Shown here: one piece after another, positions 43,956-51,989 of the stretch
How the letters are laid out: each line of letters opens with the position of its first letter
Position numbering within the stretch: position 1 is the first letter of the stretch
NCBI GenBank assembly: GCA_002423025.1
Contig: DIUN01000006.1
Span: forward strand, 21,430-85,429
DNA length: 64,000 nucleotides
Source of the DNA: Sphingomonadales bacterium UBA6157
GTDB lineage: Bacteria; Pseudomonadota; Alphaproteobacteria; Sphingomonadales; Sphingomonadaceae
Direction of reading: 5' to 3'
The notes under the pieces: model-generated
The model's database searches: none
Told to the model about the DNA's origin: nothing
Seen by the model: the letters and a program-made list of their open reading frames with translations, nothing else
Program-made: the position numbers and the translations under genes

Positions 43956-44441
43956 GTGCGCTGCCCATTCTGCGGCAACGAGGACAGCCAGGTGAAGGAC
44001 TCGCGTCCCACTGAGGATGTCAGCGCCATTCGCCGCCGCCGGCAGTGTCCGGCGTGCGGCGGGCGGTTCACGACCTTCGAGCGCATCCAGCTCCGCGAGC
44101 TGACAATCGTCAAGAAGTCCGGCAAGCGCGAAACCTTTGATAGGGACAAGCTGGCCCGGTCCATCGAGATTGCCTGCCGCAAGCGGCCGATAGCGCCGGA
44201 GCGTATCGAGCGCATGGTCAATGGCGTCGTGCGCAGGCTGGAATCGATGGGCGAAGCCGAGATCGAGGTTGGCAAGGTTGGCGAGATGGTGATGGAAGGG
44301 CTGCAAGCCCTTGATCCCGTTGCGTATATTCGCTTTGCTAGTGTGTATAGGGATTTCCGCGAGGCGCGTGATTTCGAGACGTTCGTAGGGGCGCTTTCCG
44401 CCGTGCGGCACGGCCTGGACATGGATCCGGAACCGGAGTGA
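43956..44441 (+). CDS. nrdR: Transcriptional repressor NrdR
   Basis: NrdR represses ribonucleotide reductase genes by binding NrdR boxes. The 161-aa protein has an N-terminal zinc ribbon (CPFC at 3-6, CPAC at about 31-34) followed by an ATP-cone domain (about 49-139). It begins with GTG and its end overlaps the trmJ-like gene by four bases. It is 15 bp downstream of glyA. Confidence 0.95.
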   Translation: MRCPFCGNEDSQVKDSRPTEDVSAIRRRRQCPACGGRFTTFERIQLRELTIVKKSGKRETFDRDKLARSIEIACRKRPIAPERIERMVNGVVRRLESMGEAEIEVGKVGEMVMEGLQALDPVAYIRFASVYRDFREARDFETFVGALSAVRHGLDMDPEPE

Positions 44442-45178
44442 GCAACTCTGCACCGGCGGTCATCCTCGTCAGGCCGCAGCTTGGCGTGAACATCGGGGCC
44501 TGTGCCCGGGCCATGCTCAATTTCGGACTGACGGACCTGCGGCTGGTGAGCCCGCGTGACGGCTGGCCCAACCCTGATGCCGGCCCTTCGGCGAGCGGTG
44601 CAGACGAAGTGCTGGAGAATGCCAGGGTTTTCGAGACAGTTGCCGAAGCCTGCGCCGGGCTGTCGCTCGTTTTTGCGACGACCATTCGCGGCCGCGAGCT
44701 GACTAGGCGGGTGGTGACCCCATTGCAGGCGTCATGTGAGTTTCACGGCCAGCAGGGGCAGGGTGGCCTGATGTTCGGCCCGGAGCGCACGGGGCTGGAG
44801 ACCGAGGACCTCGCCGTGGCGCACGCTATATTGAGCATTCCGGTGAACCCGGCGTTCGGCTCGCTCAATCTCGCCCAGGCAGTGCTGGTGACGGCCTACG
44901 AGTGGTTTCGCCAGGCCAGCGATGCGCCCGACGACCAGATGGTCAACCATGAAGGCCCGGCACCGCATGAGGAACTTGAGGGCCTCATTGCAGCTGTGGA
45001 TGAGACGCTGGTGACCAATGGCTATTACAATCCCGTGCCGGGTCGCGCGGCTGCGGCCCGCCTGACGATGCGCAACCTGTTCACCCGTCCCGAGTTCAGC
45101 GCTGGTGAGGTGCGGACCCTGCGCGGCATTGTGCGCGGCCTGGTGCGACCGCGGCACAGTCCGCGCGATCAGGACTGA
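44438..45178 (+). CDS. trmJ: tRNA/rRNA methyltransferase of the SpoU class (TrmJ-like)
   Basis: A 246-aa SPOUT enzyme resembling TrmJ, which 2'-O-methylates position 32 of tRNAs. Motif 1 is RPQLGVNIGACARAMLNFG, and the knot is formed by GLMFGPERTGL and IPVNPAFGSLNLAQAV. The start is a GTG inside the nrdR stop (GTGA). SPOUT class is firm; TrmJ specificity is likely but not proven. Confidence 0.88.
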   Translation: MSNSAPAVILVRPQLGVNIGACARAMLNFGLTDLRLVSPRDGWPNPDAGPSASGADEVLENARVFETVAEACAGLSLVFATTIRGRELTRRVVTPLQASCEFHGQQGQGGLMFGPERTGLETEDLAVAHAILSIPVNPAFGSLNLAQAVLVTAYEWFRQASDAPDDQMVNHEGPAPHEELEGLIAAVDETLVTNGYYNPVPGRAAAARLTMRNLFTRPEFSAGEVRTLRGIVRGLVRPRHSPRDQD

Positions 45179-45184
45179 GCGGGC

Positions 45185-45730
45185 TCAGGCCCAGCAAATA
45201 CCGTCATTCGAGGCGGTGAGGCTTACGCCAGCGCGTGTCGCCGCCCGGACGAGCATTGCGGCGACGGCGCTGCGGCTGTCCGTGGCGGGTTCGCCAGCCA
45301 GGGCAGCTGCCACGGTCTCCGAGAATGGCGCTGGAGTCGCCCAATGGACATGGGCGACGCCAATGCCGAGCGCCTCGCCTCGCCGCACGTCTGCAAGCAA
45401 AAGCGCAGCGCCGGTGATGACTGCGGCGCGCGCGCCATCGGCCTCGGCCAGCGGTGTGACGAAGCTGATGCTGGTGCCTTCCAGGCCGCTTGTCAGCAAG
45501 GCTTGCAGCGAAGGCCCACTCATCGGCGCCTCCCCGGGAGCCAGCGCGGCGCGGATCAGGCGCAGCCGGGCGGCGAGCCGGCGGGCGGCAGCGGCGATCA
45601 GGCCGTTGATTTCGGCATCGGCGCTGGTGTCCGAGAGCAGCTCGCTCGCGGTCATCATGGTGGCGATGGGCGTCGCGAGATCATGCGTCAGCCAGCGGAC
45701 CAGCAGGGGCGGCAACGTATCGTGGCTCAT
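45185..45730 (-). CDS. ChpT-like histidine phosphotransferase
   Basis: A 181-aa protein related to ChpT, the phosphotransfer protein between CckA and CtrA in alphaproteobacteria. The phosphoacceptor region reads RWLTHDLATPIAT (His16), compared with the usual RLCHDLxSPxGA, so it is divergent; the remaining part has a degenerate ATPase-like fold without the nucleotide-binding boxes. It follows a cold-shock gene with a 4-bp overlap. It could be the sole ChpT or a paralogue; the genome must decide. Confidence 0.72.
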   Translation of the reverse strand: MSHDTLPPLLVRWLTHDLATPIATMMTASELLSDTSADAEINGLIAAAARRLAARLRLIRAALAPGEAPMSGPSLQALLTSGLEGTSISFVTPLAEADGARAAVITGAALLLADVRRGEALGIGVAHVHWATPAPFSETVAAALAGEPATDSRSAVAAMLVRAATRAGVSLTASNDGICWA

Positions 45731-45963
45731 TCGGGCTCGCTGTTTGAGGGAATGCTATCGGCGCGCAGGCCATGGGCGATCAGCCGGCCATCGCCGCTCT
45801 GGGACAGCTCGAACTCCAGCCGCTGGCCGGGCTTGAGCGTTTCCAGCCGGGCGGCCATCAGAGCCGAAACATGGACGAAGACATCGCGGGGCCCATGATC
45901 GGGTGCGATGAAGCCAAAGCCCTTGCGGGCGTCATACCATTTGACTACGCCGGTCGCCATCAA
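45727..45963 (-). CDS. Cold-shock domain protein
   Basis: A 78-aa single cold-shock domain: VKWYDARKGFGFI (RNP1-like) and DVFVHVSAL (RNP2-like), which bind single-stranded RNA/DNA. The C-terminal tail is longer and more acidic than in CspA. It overlaps both neighbours by four bases: the JAMM peptidase gene upstream and the ChpT-like gene downstream. Confidence 0.92.
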   Translation of the reverse strand: MMATGVVKWYDARKGFGFIAPDHGPRDVFVHVSALMAARLETLKPGQRLEFELSQSGDGRLIAHGLRADSIPSNSEPE

Positions 45964-46370
45964 CCGGCCTCCAGAGCCACGGGGGTGAAACGGCCTTGTA
46001 CACGGCCGTTTGCCACCGCCCGCCAGCCATGCACTGCTCCGCCGGCTATGATCAGCCAGAGCTGGCCGTTCTCGCTGGCGCGGGCGGCATCGCGGCGGGA
46101 TGGCTCGGGACTGGCGTCGGGGTGCGAATGATAGTGGCCGATGATTTCCAGCCCCTCACCACGCGCGGCGCGATGCTGGCTGAGCAGCGTCGACGGGTCG
46201 ATCTCGAAGCTGGTTTCGGGATGTGTCGCAACGTTGCGGGCAGGTACTGCGCTGTCGATGGAAAGGGGCTCGCGGCGGCCAAGCAGCAGTCCACACGCCT
46301 CGCGCGGCACCTCGCTTGCCGCATGGGCAAGAAGTTGTTCCGCAACGCCGCTTGCAATCTTCGCGATCAT
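45960..46370 (-). CDS. JAMM/MPN+ metallopeptidase (M67 family)
   Basis: A 136-aa stand-alone JAB1/MPN domain. The full JAMM motif is present: Glu24 (in EACG), then H81-x-H83-x7-S91-x2-D94. Prokaryotic JAMM proteins cleave isopeptide or C-terminal peptide bonds, for example activating sulfur-carrier proteins. There is no ubiquitin-like or E1-like gene nearby. The ATG at 46370 is used because the longer frame upstream is antisense to rluD. It leads an operon with a cold-shock protein and a ChpT-like protein. Confidence 0.87.
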   Translation of the reverse strand: MIAKIASGVAEQLLAHAASEVPREACGLLLGRREPLSIDSAVPARNVATHPETSFEIDPSTLLSQHRAARGEGLEIIGHYHSHPDASPEPSRRDAARASENGQLWLIIAGGAVHGWRAVANGRVQGRFTPVALEAG

Positions 46371-46388
46371 ACCGACATCGGCTAAGCG

Positions 46389-47351
46389 ATGGGGGCAGAA
46401 AAGTCGATTGATCTTGTGCTGGCAGCGGATGCTGCGGGCTGGCGGCTGGACCGGGCGCTGGCGGCTGCCTTGCCGCAGCACAGCCGCGAGCGGCTGAAAG
46501 CGCTGGTGAGCAGCGGCCAGGTTTCCGGTGCCGCCGGCCAGTTGTTGCGGGATCCCGCACAGAAGATGAAGGGTGGCGAGGCGCTTACGGTGGTGATCCC
46601 CGAGGCTCGCCCATCCGAGACGCAGGCGCAGGATATCCCGCTGACCATTGTTTATGAGGATGAGGCGCTGCTGGTTGTCGACAAGCCGGCGGGGCTGGTG
46701 GTGCATCCGGCAGCGGGCAATCTTGATGGCACCATGGTCAATGCTCTGCTGCACCATTGCGCCGGGCGTCTGTCCGGCATCGGCGGGGTGGCGCGGCCCG
46801 GCATCGTCCACCGCATCGATAAGGACACTTCGGGCCTTCTGGTGGTCGCCAAGACCGATACGGCGCATGAGTTCCTTTCCCGCCAGTTCTCCGCTCACAC
46901 CGTGGACCGCCGCTATACTGCGGTTGTGCAAGGCCTGCCCGTACCGCCGGCTGGCCGGATCGAGGGGTCTCTCGCCCGTTCCAGCGCTAACCGCCAGAAG
47001 ATGGCGATCGTGCCGGAAGGGCGAGGCAAACGAGCCGTGACGCATTACCGCACCGTGCAGGCACTGCGCAGCGCCGCGCAGATCGAGTGTCGATTGGAGA
47101 CGGGGCGTACGCATCAGATCCGCGTTCACATGGCATCAATCGGTCACGCGCTACTTGGTGATGCTGCTTATGGTAGAACACCGGGGAGCCTTGCGGGCGT
47201 GTTATCCGAACTGGCTTTCCAGCGGCAGGCGCTTCACGCTGCCACGCTGGGGTTTGTGCATCCGCTCACCCAAGAAAAACTTTCATTCCAATCGGCGCTT
47301 CCGGCCGATATAGTGGAGTTAATCGGTCGCCTTTTGGGGGCCGCAGAGTAA
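46389..47351 (+). CDS. rluD: Ribosomal large subunit pseudouridine synthase (RluD-like)
   Basis: A 320-aa RluA-family pseudouridine synthase. An N-terminal S4 domain (about 15-75) precedes the catalytic domain with GIVHRIDKDTSGLLVVAK (catalytic Asp), and the RTHQIRVHM motif. RluD modifies helix 69 of 23S rRNA. It lies nine bases upstream of rpoH and is divergent from the JAMM gene. Confidence 0.93.
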   Translation: MGAEKSIDLVLAADAAGWRLDRALAAALPQHSRERLKALVSSGQVSGAAGQLLRDPAQKMKGGEALTVVIPEARPSETQAQDIPLTIVYEDEALLVVDKPAGLVVHPAAGNLDGTMVNALLHHCAGRLSGIGGVARPGIVHRIDKDTSGLLVVAKTDTAHEFLSRQFSAHTVDRRYTAVVQGLPVPPAGRIEGSLARSSANRQKMAIVPEGRGKRAVTHYRTVQALRSAAQIECRLETGRTHQIRVHMASIGHALLGDAAYGRTPGSLAGVLSELAFQRQALHAATLGFVHPLTQEKLSFQSALPADIVELIGRLLGAAE

Positions 47352-47360
47352 GGAGTTCTC

Positions 47361-48269
47361 ATGGCCAATGTTCCCGCGGTAAAGACGAGCATTCCGGCGC
47401 TTGGTGGCGAGGCCGGGCTCAACCGCTATCTTTCCGAAATCCGCAAGTTTCCGCTGCTTGCCCCCGAGCAGGAATATATGCTCGCCAAGCGCTGGGAGGA
47501 GCATCAGGACCCTGAGGCTGCCGCCAAATTGGTGACGAGCCATCTGCGTCTCGTCGCCAAGATTGCGATGGGCTATCGTGGCTATGGCCTGCCGGTGGCT
47601 GAGTTGATTGCCGAGGGCAACATCGGTCTGATTCAGGGCGTCAAGAAGTTCGATGCCGAAAAGGGCTTCCGGCTTGCCACCTATGCGATGTGGTGGATCC
47701 GTGCCTCGATCCAGGAGTATATTCTGCGCTCGTGGAGCCTGGTGAAAATCGGCACCACGGCGGCGCAGAAGAAGCTGTTCTTCAACCTGCGCCGGCTCAA
47801 GGGCAAGCTCGGCGCCATGGAAGATGGTGACCTGCGCGGCGAGGCTCTCTCCAAGATTGCGACCACGCTGGGCGTGACCGAGGATGAAGTGACCTCGATG
47901 AATCGCCGCATGGCGATGGGCGGAGACACCAGCCTAAATGCTCCTTTGCGTGAGGAAGGCGAGGGCGAGTGGCAGGATTGGCTGGCCGATACAGGCCCGC
48001 TGCAGGACGAGATTGTGGCCGATGAGCAGGAGCGTGACCAGCGTCACGCGCTGCTCACTGCTGCAATGGAGGAACTCAACGAGCGCGAGCGGCACATCCT
48101 CACCCAGCGCAGGCTGGTCGATGAGCCGGAGACGCTCGAGGAGCTTTCACAAGCCTATGGCATCAGCCGTGAGCGCGTCCGCCAGATCGAAGTCCGGGCC
48201 TTCGAGAAGCTCTCCAAGGCCATGCACACGCTGGCAATTGAAAAGCGGCTGCTTCCTGAGCTCGCATGA
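47361..48269 (+). CDS. rpoH: RNA polymerase sigma-32 factor
   Basis: RpoH directs heat-shock transcription. The 302-aa protein has the region 2.4 segment TYAMWWIRASIQEYI, the RpoH-specific box QKKLFFNLR (about residues 136-144) and a C-terminal region 4.2 helix-turn-helix (SRERVRQIEVRAFEKL). A strong AAGGAG precedes the ATG. A good terminator follows at 48293-48325. Confidence 0.96.
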   Translation: MANVPAVKTSIPALGGEAGLNRYLSEIRKFPLLAPEQEYMLAKRWEEHQDPEAAAKLVTSHLRLVAKIAMGYRGYGLPVAELIAEGNIGLIQGVKKFDAEKGFRLATYAMWWIRASIQEYILRSWSLVKIGTTAAQKKLFFNLRRLKGKLGAMEDGDLRGEALSKIATTLGVTEDEVTSMNRRMAMGGDTSLNAPLREEGEGEWQDWLADTGPLQDEIVADEQERDQRHALLTAAMEELNERERHILTQRRLVDEPETLEELSQAYGISRERVRQIEVRAFEKLSKAMHTLAIEKRLLPELA

Positions 48270-48292
48270 AATAACAATTGATTGCAATGTTA

Positions 48293-48325
48293 GGCCGGAG
48301 ATCCCTGATCTCCGGCCATTCTTTT
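48293..48325 (+). terminator. Rho-independent terminator of rpoH
   Basis: A perfect 11-bp stem GGCCGGAGATC/GATCTCCGGCC with a three-base loop (48293-48317) is followed by ATTCTTTT. It lies 23 bp after the rpoH stop. Confidence 0.85.
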
Positions 48326-48431
48326 GTTAAATGTCCAATTTGTCATGGAAATATCATATCCGGGCAATTGTTTCTTTACGATCGAATGCCATGGTGCATC
48401 GCAACGTAAGTGTTGCTGAGGCGGCCCGGAT

Positions 48432-48701
48432 ATGACGACTTTTATTGCATTGCGATCTGCACTTCTTTTGGCCGGCACGATGGTGCTCACGGCCGCCGTG
48501 CCAGCGAATGCGGTTGTAGTGATGCAGGATTCCGCATTCGTCGCACCATCGCTTGGCAAGCCCCGTCCGGCTCGCATCCAACGTGCCCAACCGTCGCTGG
48601 TTGAGACTGTCGGCACCGCAGAGAATGCCAGCATCCTGCTGCTTGGCCTGGGAATTGTCGGGCTGTTGTCCCGCCGTCGGCGTGGCGGCGTTACTGACTG
48701 A
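48432..48701 (+). CDS. Small exported protein with a PEP-CTERM-like tail
   Basis: An 89-aa protein with a signal peptide (about 1-27, ending ANA), a short mature body and a C-terminal hydrophobic helix followed by SRRRRGG (LLLGLGIVGLLSRRRR, about residues 67-82). The tail has the hydrophobic helix and Arg cluster of PEP-CTERM sorting signals, but the Pro-Glu-Pro part is replaced by an AENAS segment. A PrsK/PrsR system of the PEP-CTERM class is encoded at 30-33.7 kb. Alternatively it is a simple tail-anchored or bitopic membrane protein. No sigma-54 -24/-12 motif was found upstream. Confidence 0.55.
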   Translation: MTTFIALRSALLLAGTMVLTAAVPANAVVVMQDSAFVAPSLGKPRPARIQRAQPSLVETVGTAENASILLLGLGIVGLLSRRRRGGVTD

Positions 48702-48753
48702 GCGCCGCGCTGGCCGATTGCATGGTTCCGATGCCTCTGGTCGCGCAAACTGA

Positions 48754-49530
48754 TTGACCTTTAGCCCTCAAGGCCCGCTATTGGCAGCATCCAGTGCAAG
48801 GGTTCCGGTGCCGCCTTCCCGCTCTTCCTTCGGTTCATCGCGTCGCAGTCTTTCAGGGCAGCTTGGTCGTTTTCTCATACGACTGGTGTTGCTGTTCGTG
48901 GCAGCAAGCGTTGGCTGGGTGCTGGTTTATCGCTTCGTGCCGGTGCCGCTCACCTGGCCCATGGGACGCGATGCAATCAATGGCCGTCACCTTGAGCGGG
49001 ATTGGGAGCCACTGGCAAACATGGCCCCAGCCATGGCCCGCTCTGTCATTGCAGCAGAGGACTCGCGCTTCTGCAGCCACAGTGGATTTGATCTTGAAGC
49101 CATGGAGGCAGCCGTGCTGCGAAATGCCGAGGGTGGGCGGCTGCGCGGCGGTTCCACTATCTCGCAGCAGACAGCCAAGAACGCCTTCTTGTGGCCAGGG
49201 CGTTCCTATGTGCGCAAGGTGCTGGAAGCCTGGTTCACGGTACTCATTGAGCTGCTGTGGGATAAACCCCGGATCATGGAAGTTTATCTCAACATCGCCG
49301 AGATGGGGCCGGGCGTGTACGGTGCCGAGGCCGCGGCGCGGCACTATTTCAACGTCTCGGCTTCAAAGCTCAGCAACAGCCAGGCAGCGCGTATCGCCGC
49401 TATTCTGCCGCAGCCGGTCAAGCGCAAGGCTGCGGCGCCCGGTCCGTTCGTGCGTCGTTACGCTCGCAATATCGAGCGCCGTGCCCGCATCGTGCGGCGT
49501 GATGGATTGGATGCCTGTCTCCAGGGCTGA
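48754..49530 (+). CDS. mtgA: Monofunctional peptidoglycan transglycosylase
   Basis: A 258-aa GT51 enzyme with one N-terminal membrane span (about 40-62). The catalytic-domain motifs are AEDSRFCSHSGFD (catalytic Glu), RGGSTISQQTAKN, RKVLEAWF and EVYLNIAEMGPGVYG. It polymerises lipid II without a transpeptidase domain. The start codon is TTG; TTG 48754 is the longest option, and a TTG at 48781 would also keep the span. A convergent inverted repeat follows at 49540-49564. Confidence 0.93.
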   Translation: MTFSPQGPLLAASSARVPVPPSRSSFGSSRRSLSGQLGRFLIRLVLLFVAASVGWVLVYRFVPVPLTWPMGRDAINGRHLERDWEPLANMAPAMARSVIAAEDSRFCSHSGFDLEAMEAAVLRNAEGGRLRGGSTISQQTAKNAFLWPGRSYVRKVLEAWFTVLIELLWDKPRIMEVYLNIAEMGPGVYGAEAAARHYFNVSASKLSNSQAARIAAILPQPVKRKAAAPGPFVRRYARNIERRARIVRRDGLDACLQG

Positions 49531-49539
49531 AAGACAGTG

Positions 49540-49564
49540 CCTCACTGCCTGTGCGCCAGTGAGG
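49540..49564. terminator. Possible bidirectional terminator between mtgA and the MBL hydrolase
   Basis: An 8-bp stem CCTCACTG/CAGTGAGG with a nine-base loop lies between two convergent genes. The U-tracts are weak on both strands (TTGCTT on plus), so it is only a candidate. Confidence 0.4.
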
Positions 49565-49572
49565 TTGCTTGC

Positions 49573-50430
49573 TCAGCACTGGAGGCGAAATGCGTTCCCG
49601 TACCGCTTCACCAAGCCAGCAGTGGGCGCAGCAAAATGCGTACCGATGATGAGAATCGGCTTGTCGGCCCAGGCTTCGAACAGTGACCGCCGCATGGCAG
49701 CGGCTGCGACAGGATTGGAATCGAACGGCGGCGACCATTCCGGATGCGCGAGCTGACACGGGTGATGCGTCATGTCTCCGGTGATCACTGCTGTTTCACC
49801 CTGCGATTCGATGACGATGCTGACATGGCCGGGCGTATGGCCAGCAGTGGGAATGAGCCTGATCTCGGGGCTGATGCGATGGTCCATCTCGACGAGATCG
49901 GCAAGCCCGGCATCGAGGATCGGCTGGACGGAATCGTTCAGAATCGCCTGCTGATCGCCAGTTTCCTGCATCCGCCAATGATCAAGCTCGGTTTGGCCCA
50001 GAAGGTAACGGGCATTGGGGAAGGTGGGTTGCCACGCGCCATCGACAAGCATGGTGTTCCAGCCGACATGATCGACATGCATGTGCGTACACACCACGGC
50101 CGTCACGCTTTCTCGCGGCCAGCCAGCATCCGCCATATGTTGAAGAAACGGTGTTGCCAGGGCATTGCCGCCCAGAAAAGCGCGCGGCTTGTCATTGCCG
50201 ATGCAGGTATCCACCACCAGCCTTACGCCCGACGCTTCCACCAGTAGCGCATGAATGGATAGCCTGAGCTCGCCATTCTCCGTGACGAAGTCCGGATACA
50301 GCCAGTCATGCCGGCGCAGTGCCTCGGGAGTCGCGCCTGGCAGGAACGGCTTTTCGGCATCGTAAGCCACAGGCAGCACCATTTCGACGATCCGGGTGAT
50401 CGTCACCTCGCCGATTTTCCAGCTGAGCAT
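49573..50430 (-). CDS. MBL-fold metallo-hydrolase
   Basis: A 285-aa metallo-beta-lactamase-fold protein. The dinuclear site motif THMHVDHVGW is present, with GHTPGHVS, a GDMTHHP aspartate and a late GTHFAAPTAG histidine. Such proteins include lactonases and other hydrolases; lactone specificity is possible because of the HxHxDH pattern but unproven. The ATG at 50430 is chosen since GGAGGAAAA stands just upstream; a longer frame to 50487 lacks a similar site. Confidence 0.88.
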   Translation of the reverse strand: MLSWKIGEVTITRIVEMVLPVAYDAEKPFLPGATPEALRRHDWLYPDFVTENGELRLSIHALLVEASGVRLVVDTCIGNDKPRAFLGGNALATPFLQHMADAGWPRESVTAVVCTHMHVDHVGWNTMLVDGAWQPTFPNARYLLGQTELDHWRMQETGDQQAILNDSVQPILDAGLADLVEMDHRISPEIRLIPTAGHTPGHVSIVIESQGETAVITGDMTHHPCQLAHPEWSPPFDSNPVAAAAMRRSLFEAWADKPILIIGTHFAAPTAGLVKRYGNAFRLQC

Positions 50431-50502
50431 TGCGTTTTCCTCCCCGCTATTTTGCTGGAGGAAAGAGCGGCGAGCGCTCGCCGTCAAGCGCTCGCCTGAC
50501 CT

Positions 50503-51630
50503 TCAGCCGTGCGGGGTGACGAGATATTTCTCGCCGGTAGCACGCTTGTTGTAGGCAGCGATGGCTGGAAGGCTGAGAGCTTCGGCGAGTGTCACCCGGC
50601 TGGTGTAGTGGCTGGCGAACGTGGTCTTGAGTTCGCTAGCCACCCGGTCCCGCAGCTTTTGCGCATCGGCCGCGCCGATCTTCTGCAGGAAGGGAAAGAG
50701 CAGCCAGCCACCCAGGCCCCAGGCCATGCCGAAGCCGCGGTTGAGCTCGGTTGGGCGCATGTCGAGCCCACCGTAGATGTAAACCTGCTTGTGCACGGTC
50801 GAGCCGTAGCGGCTGTATTCCTTGGCAGTGCGGTTTACGGCTGCTTCCATGGCGGTGAGGATTTGCCCGGCCAGCTTGCCGCCGCCAATAGCGTCGAATG
50901 CGATGGTGGCGCCGGTTTCTGCCAGCGCATCGACGAGCTTTTCCATGAAATCCGGCGCGCTCGAATCAACGATGTGCTTGGCACCGATGTCGGAGAGGAG
51001 CTTCGCCTGTTCGGGGCTGCGCACGATGTTGACCAGCGCGATGCCGTCCTTGATGCAGATGCGGTTGAGCATCTGGCCGAGGTTCGAGGCCGCGGCCGTG
51101 TGAACCAACGCCTTATGGCCTTCACGGCGCATGGTTTCCGTCATGCCAAGCGCGGTGAGCGGATTGACGAAGCACGATGCGCCTTCCTCGGCGCTCACGC
51201 CCTCGGGCAGCACCAGGCAATCGCGCGCCGCCAGCGTACGATAATGTGCATACATGGCGCCGCCGATGATACCGACCCGCTTGCCGACCAGCGCCTCGGC
51301 GCCAGCGCCGGCGGCGATAACCGTGCCGCCCGCTTCATTCCCGACAGGCATCGATTCATCGAGCCGACCGGCCATGGCGCGCATCAATGGCGCCGGGATG
51401 CTGGCGGTTACGATTGGTCGCTCGTCGGTGCCCGAAGCCTTTGCCGTGCTCATGTCGGCAGCGCCGAATAGCAGCCCGATATCGGATGGGTTGATCGGCG
51501 TTGCCTCGATGCGGACCAGAACCTCACTTGGGCCGGGCGCCTGAACAGCCACTTCTGCGAGCGAAAGCTCGAGCTCGCCGCTCGATTTGACCAGCGAGCG
51601 AAGCTGGAGGCCGGAGGTGGGAAGGGTCAT
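50503..51630 (-). CDS. Zinc-type MDR dehydrogenase/quinone oxidoreductase-like protein
   Basis: A 375-aa medium-chain dehydrogenase/reductase. It has a GroES-like N-terminal domain (PINPSDIGLL) and a nucleotide-binding domain with KALVHTAAASNLGQM-type and IAFDAIGG segments. Catalytic zinc cysteines are not evident, so it resembles quinone-oxidoreductase or enoyl-reductase members. It is not overlapped with ybaB: 32 bp separate them. Confidence 0.87.
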   Translation of the reverse strand: MTLPTSGLQLRSLVKSSGELELSLAEVAVQAPGPSEVLVRIEATPINPSDIGLLFGAADMSTAKASGTDERPIVTASIPAPLMRAMAGRLDESMPVGNEAGGTVIAAGAGAEALVGKRVGIIGGAMYAHYRTLAARDCLVLPEGVSAEEGASCFVNPLTALGMTETMRREGHKALVHTAAASNLGQMLNRICIKDGIALVNIVRSPEQAKLLSDIGAKHIVDSSAPDFMEKLVDALAETGATIAFDAIGGGKLAGQILTAMEAAVNRTAKEYSRYGSTVHKQVYIYGGLDMRPTELNRGFGMAWGLGGWLLFPFLQKIGAADAQKLRDRVASELKTTFASHYTSRVTLAEALSLPAIAAYNKRATGEKYLVTPHG

Positions 51631-51662
51631 GTCAGGTCCTGTCTGTAAAATGCTTTGGCGTG

Positions 51663-51989
51663 TCAGAATGATGGAAGCTTGAAGCCGGGTGGCAAAGGCA
51701 TGCCGGCCGTGAGCTTGGACATTTCGGCGCTGCCGGCCTGATCTGCCTTGTTCTTGGCGTCATTGAACGCTGCGACGATGAGATCTTCCAGCATATCCTT
51801 GGAATCGGCGGAGAGCAGCGATGGATCGAGTGTGACGCCAAGGATGCGGCCACGCGCCGAGGCCCGAACCTTCACCATGCCGCCACCACTGGCACCCTCC
51901 ACCTCGATGACGTCGAGCTGCGCCTGGGCCTTCTGCATCTGTTCCTGGACGTTCTGTGCGGCCTTCATCAATTCATCGAGACTGGGCAT
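51663..51989 (-). CDS. ybaB: YbaB/EbfC-family nucleoid-associated protein
   Basis: A 108-aa DNA-binding protein with the YbaB core: N-terminal helix MKAAQNVQEQMQKAQAQL, a GGGMVKVRASARGR beta hairpin, and LEDLIVAAFNDAKNKA. Its ATG lies inside the final 17 bases of dnaX. The dnaX-ybaB order (usually dnaX-ybaB-recR) is conserved; recR is not in this position here. Confidence 0.93.
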   Translation of the reverse strand: MPSLDELMKAAQNVQEQMQKAQAQLDVIEVEGASGGGMVKVRASARGRILGVTLDPSLLSADSKDMLEDLIVAAFNDAKNKADQAGSAEMSKLTAGMPLPPGFKLPSF

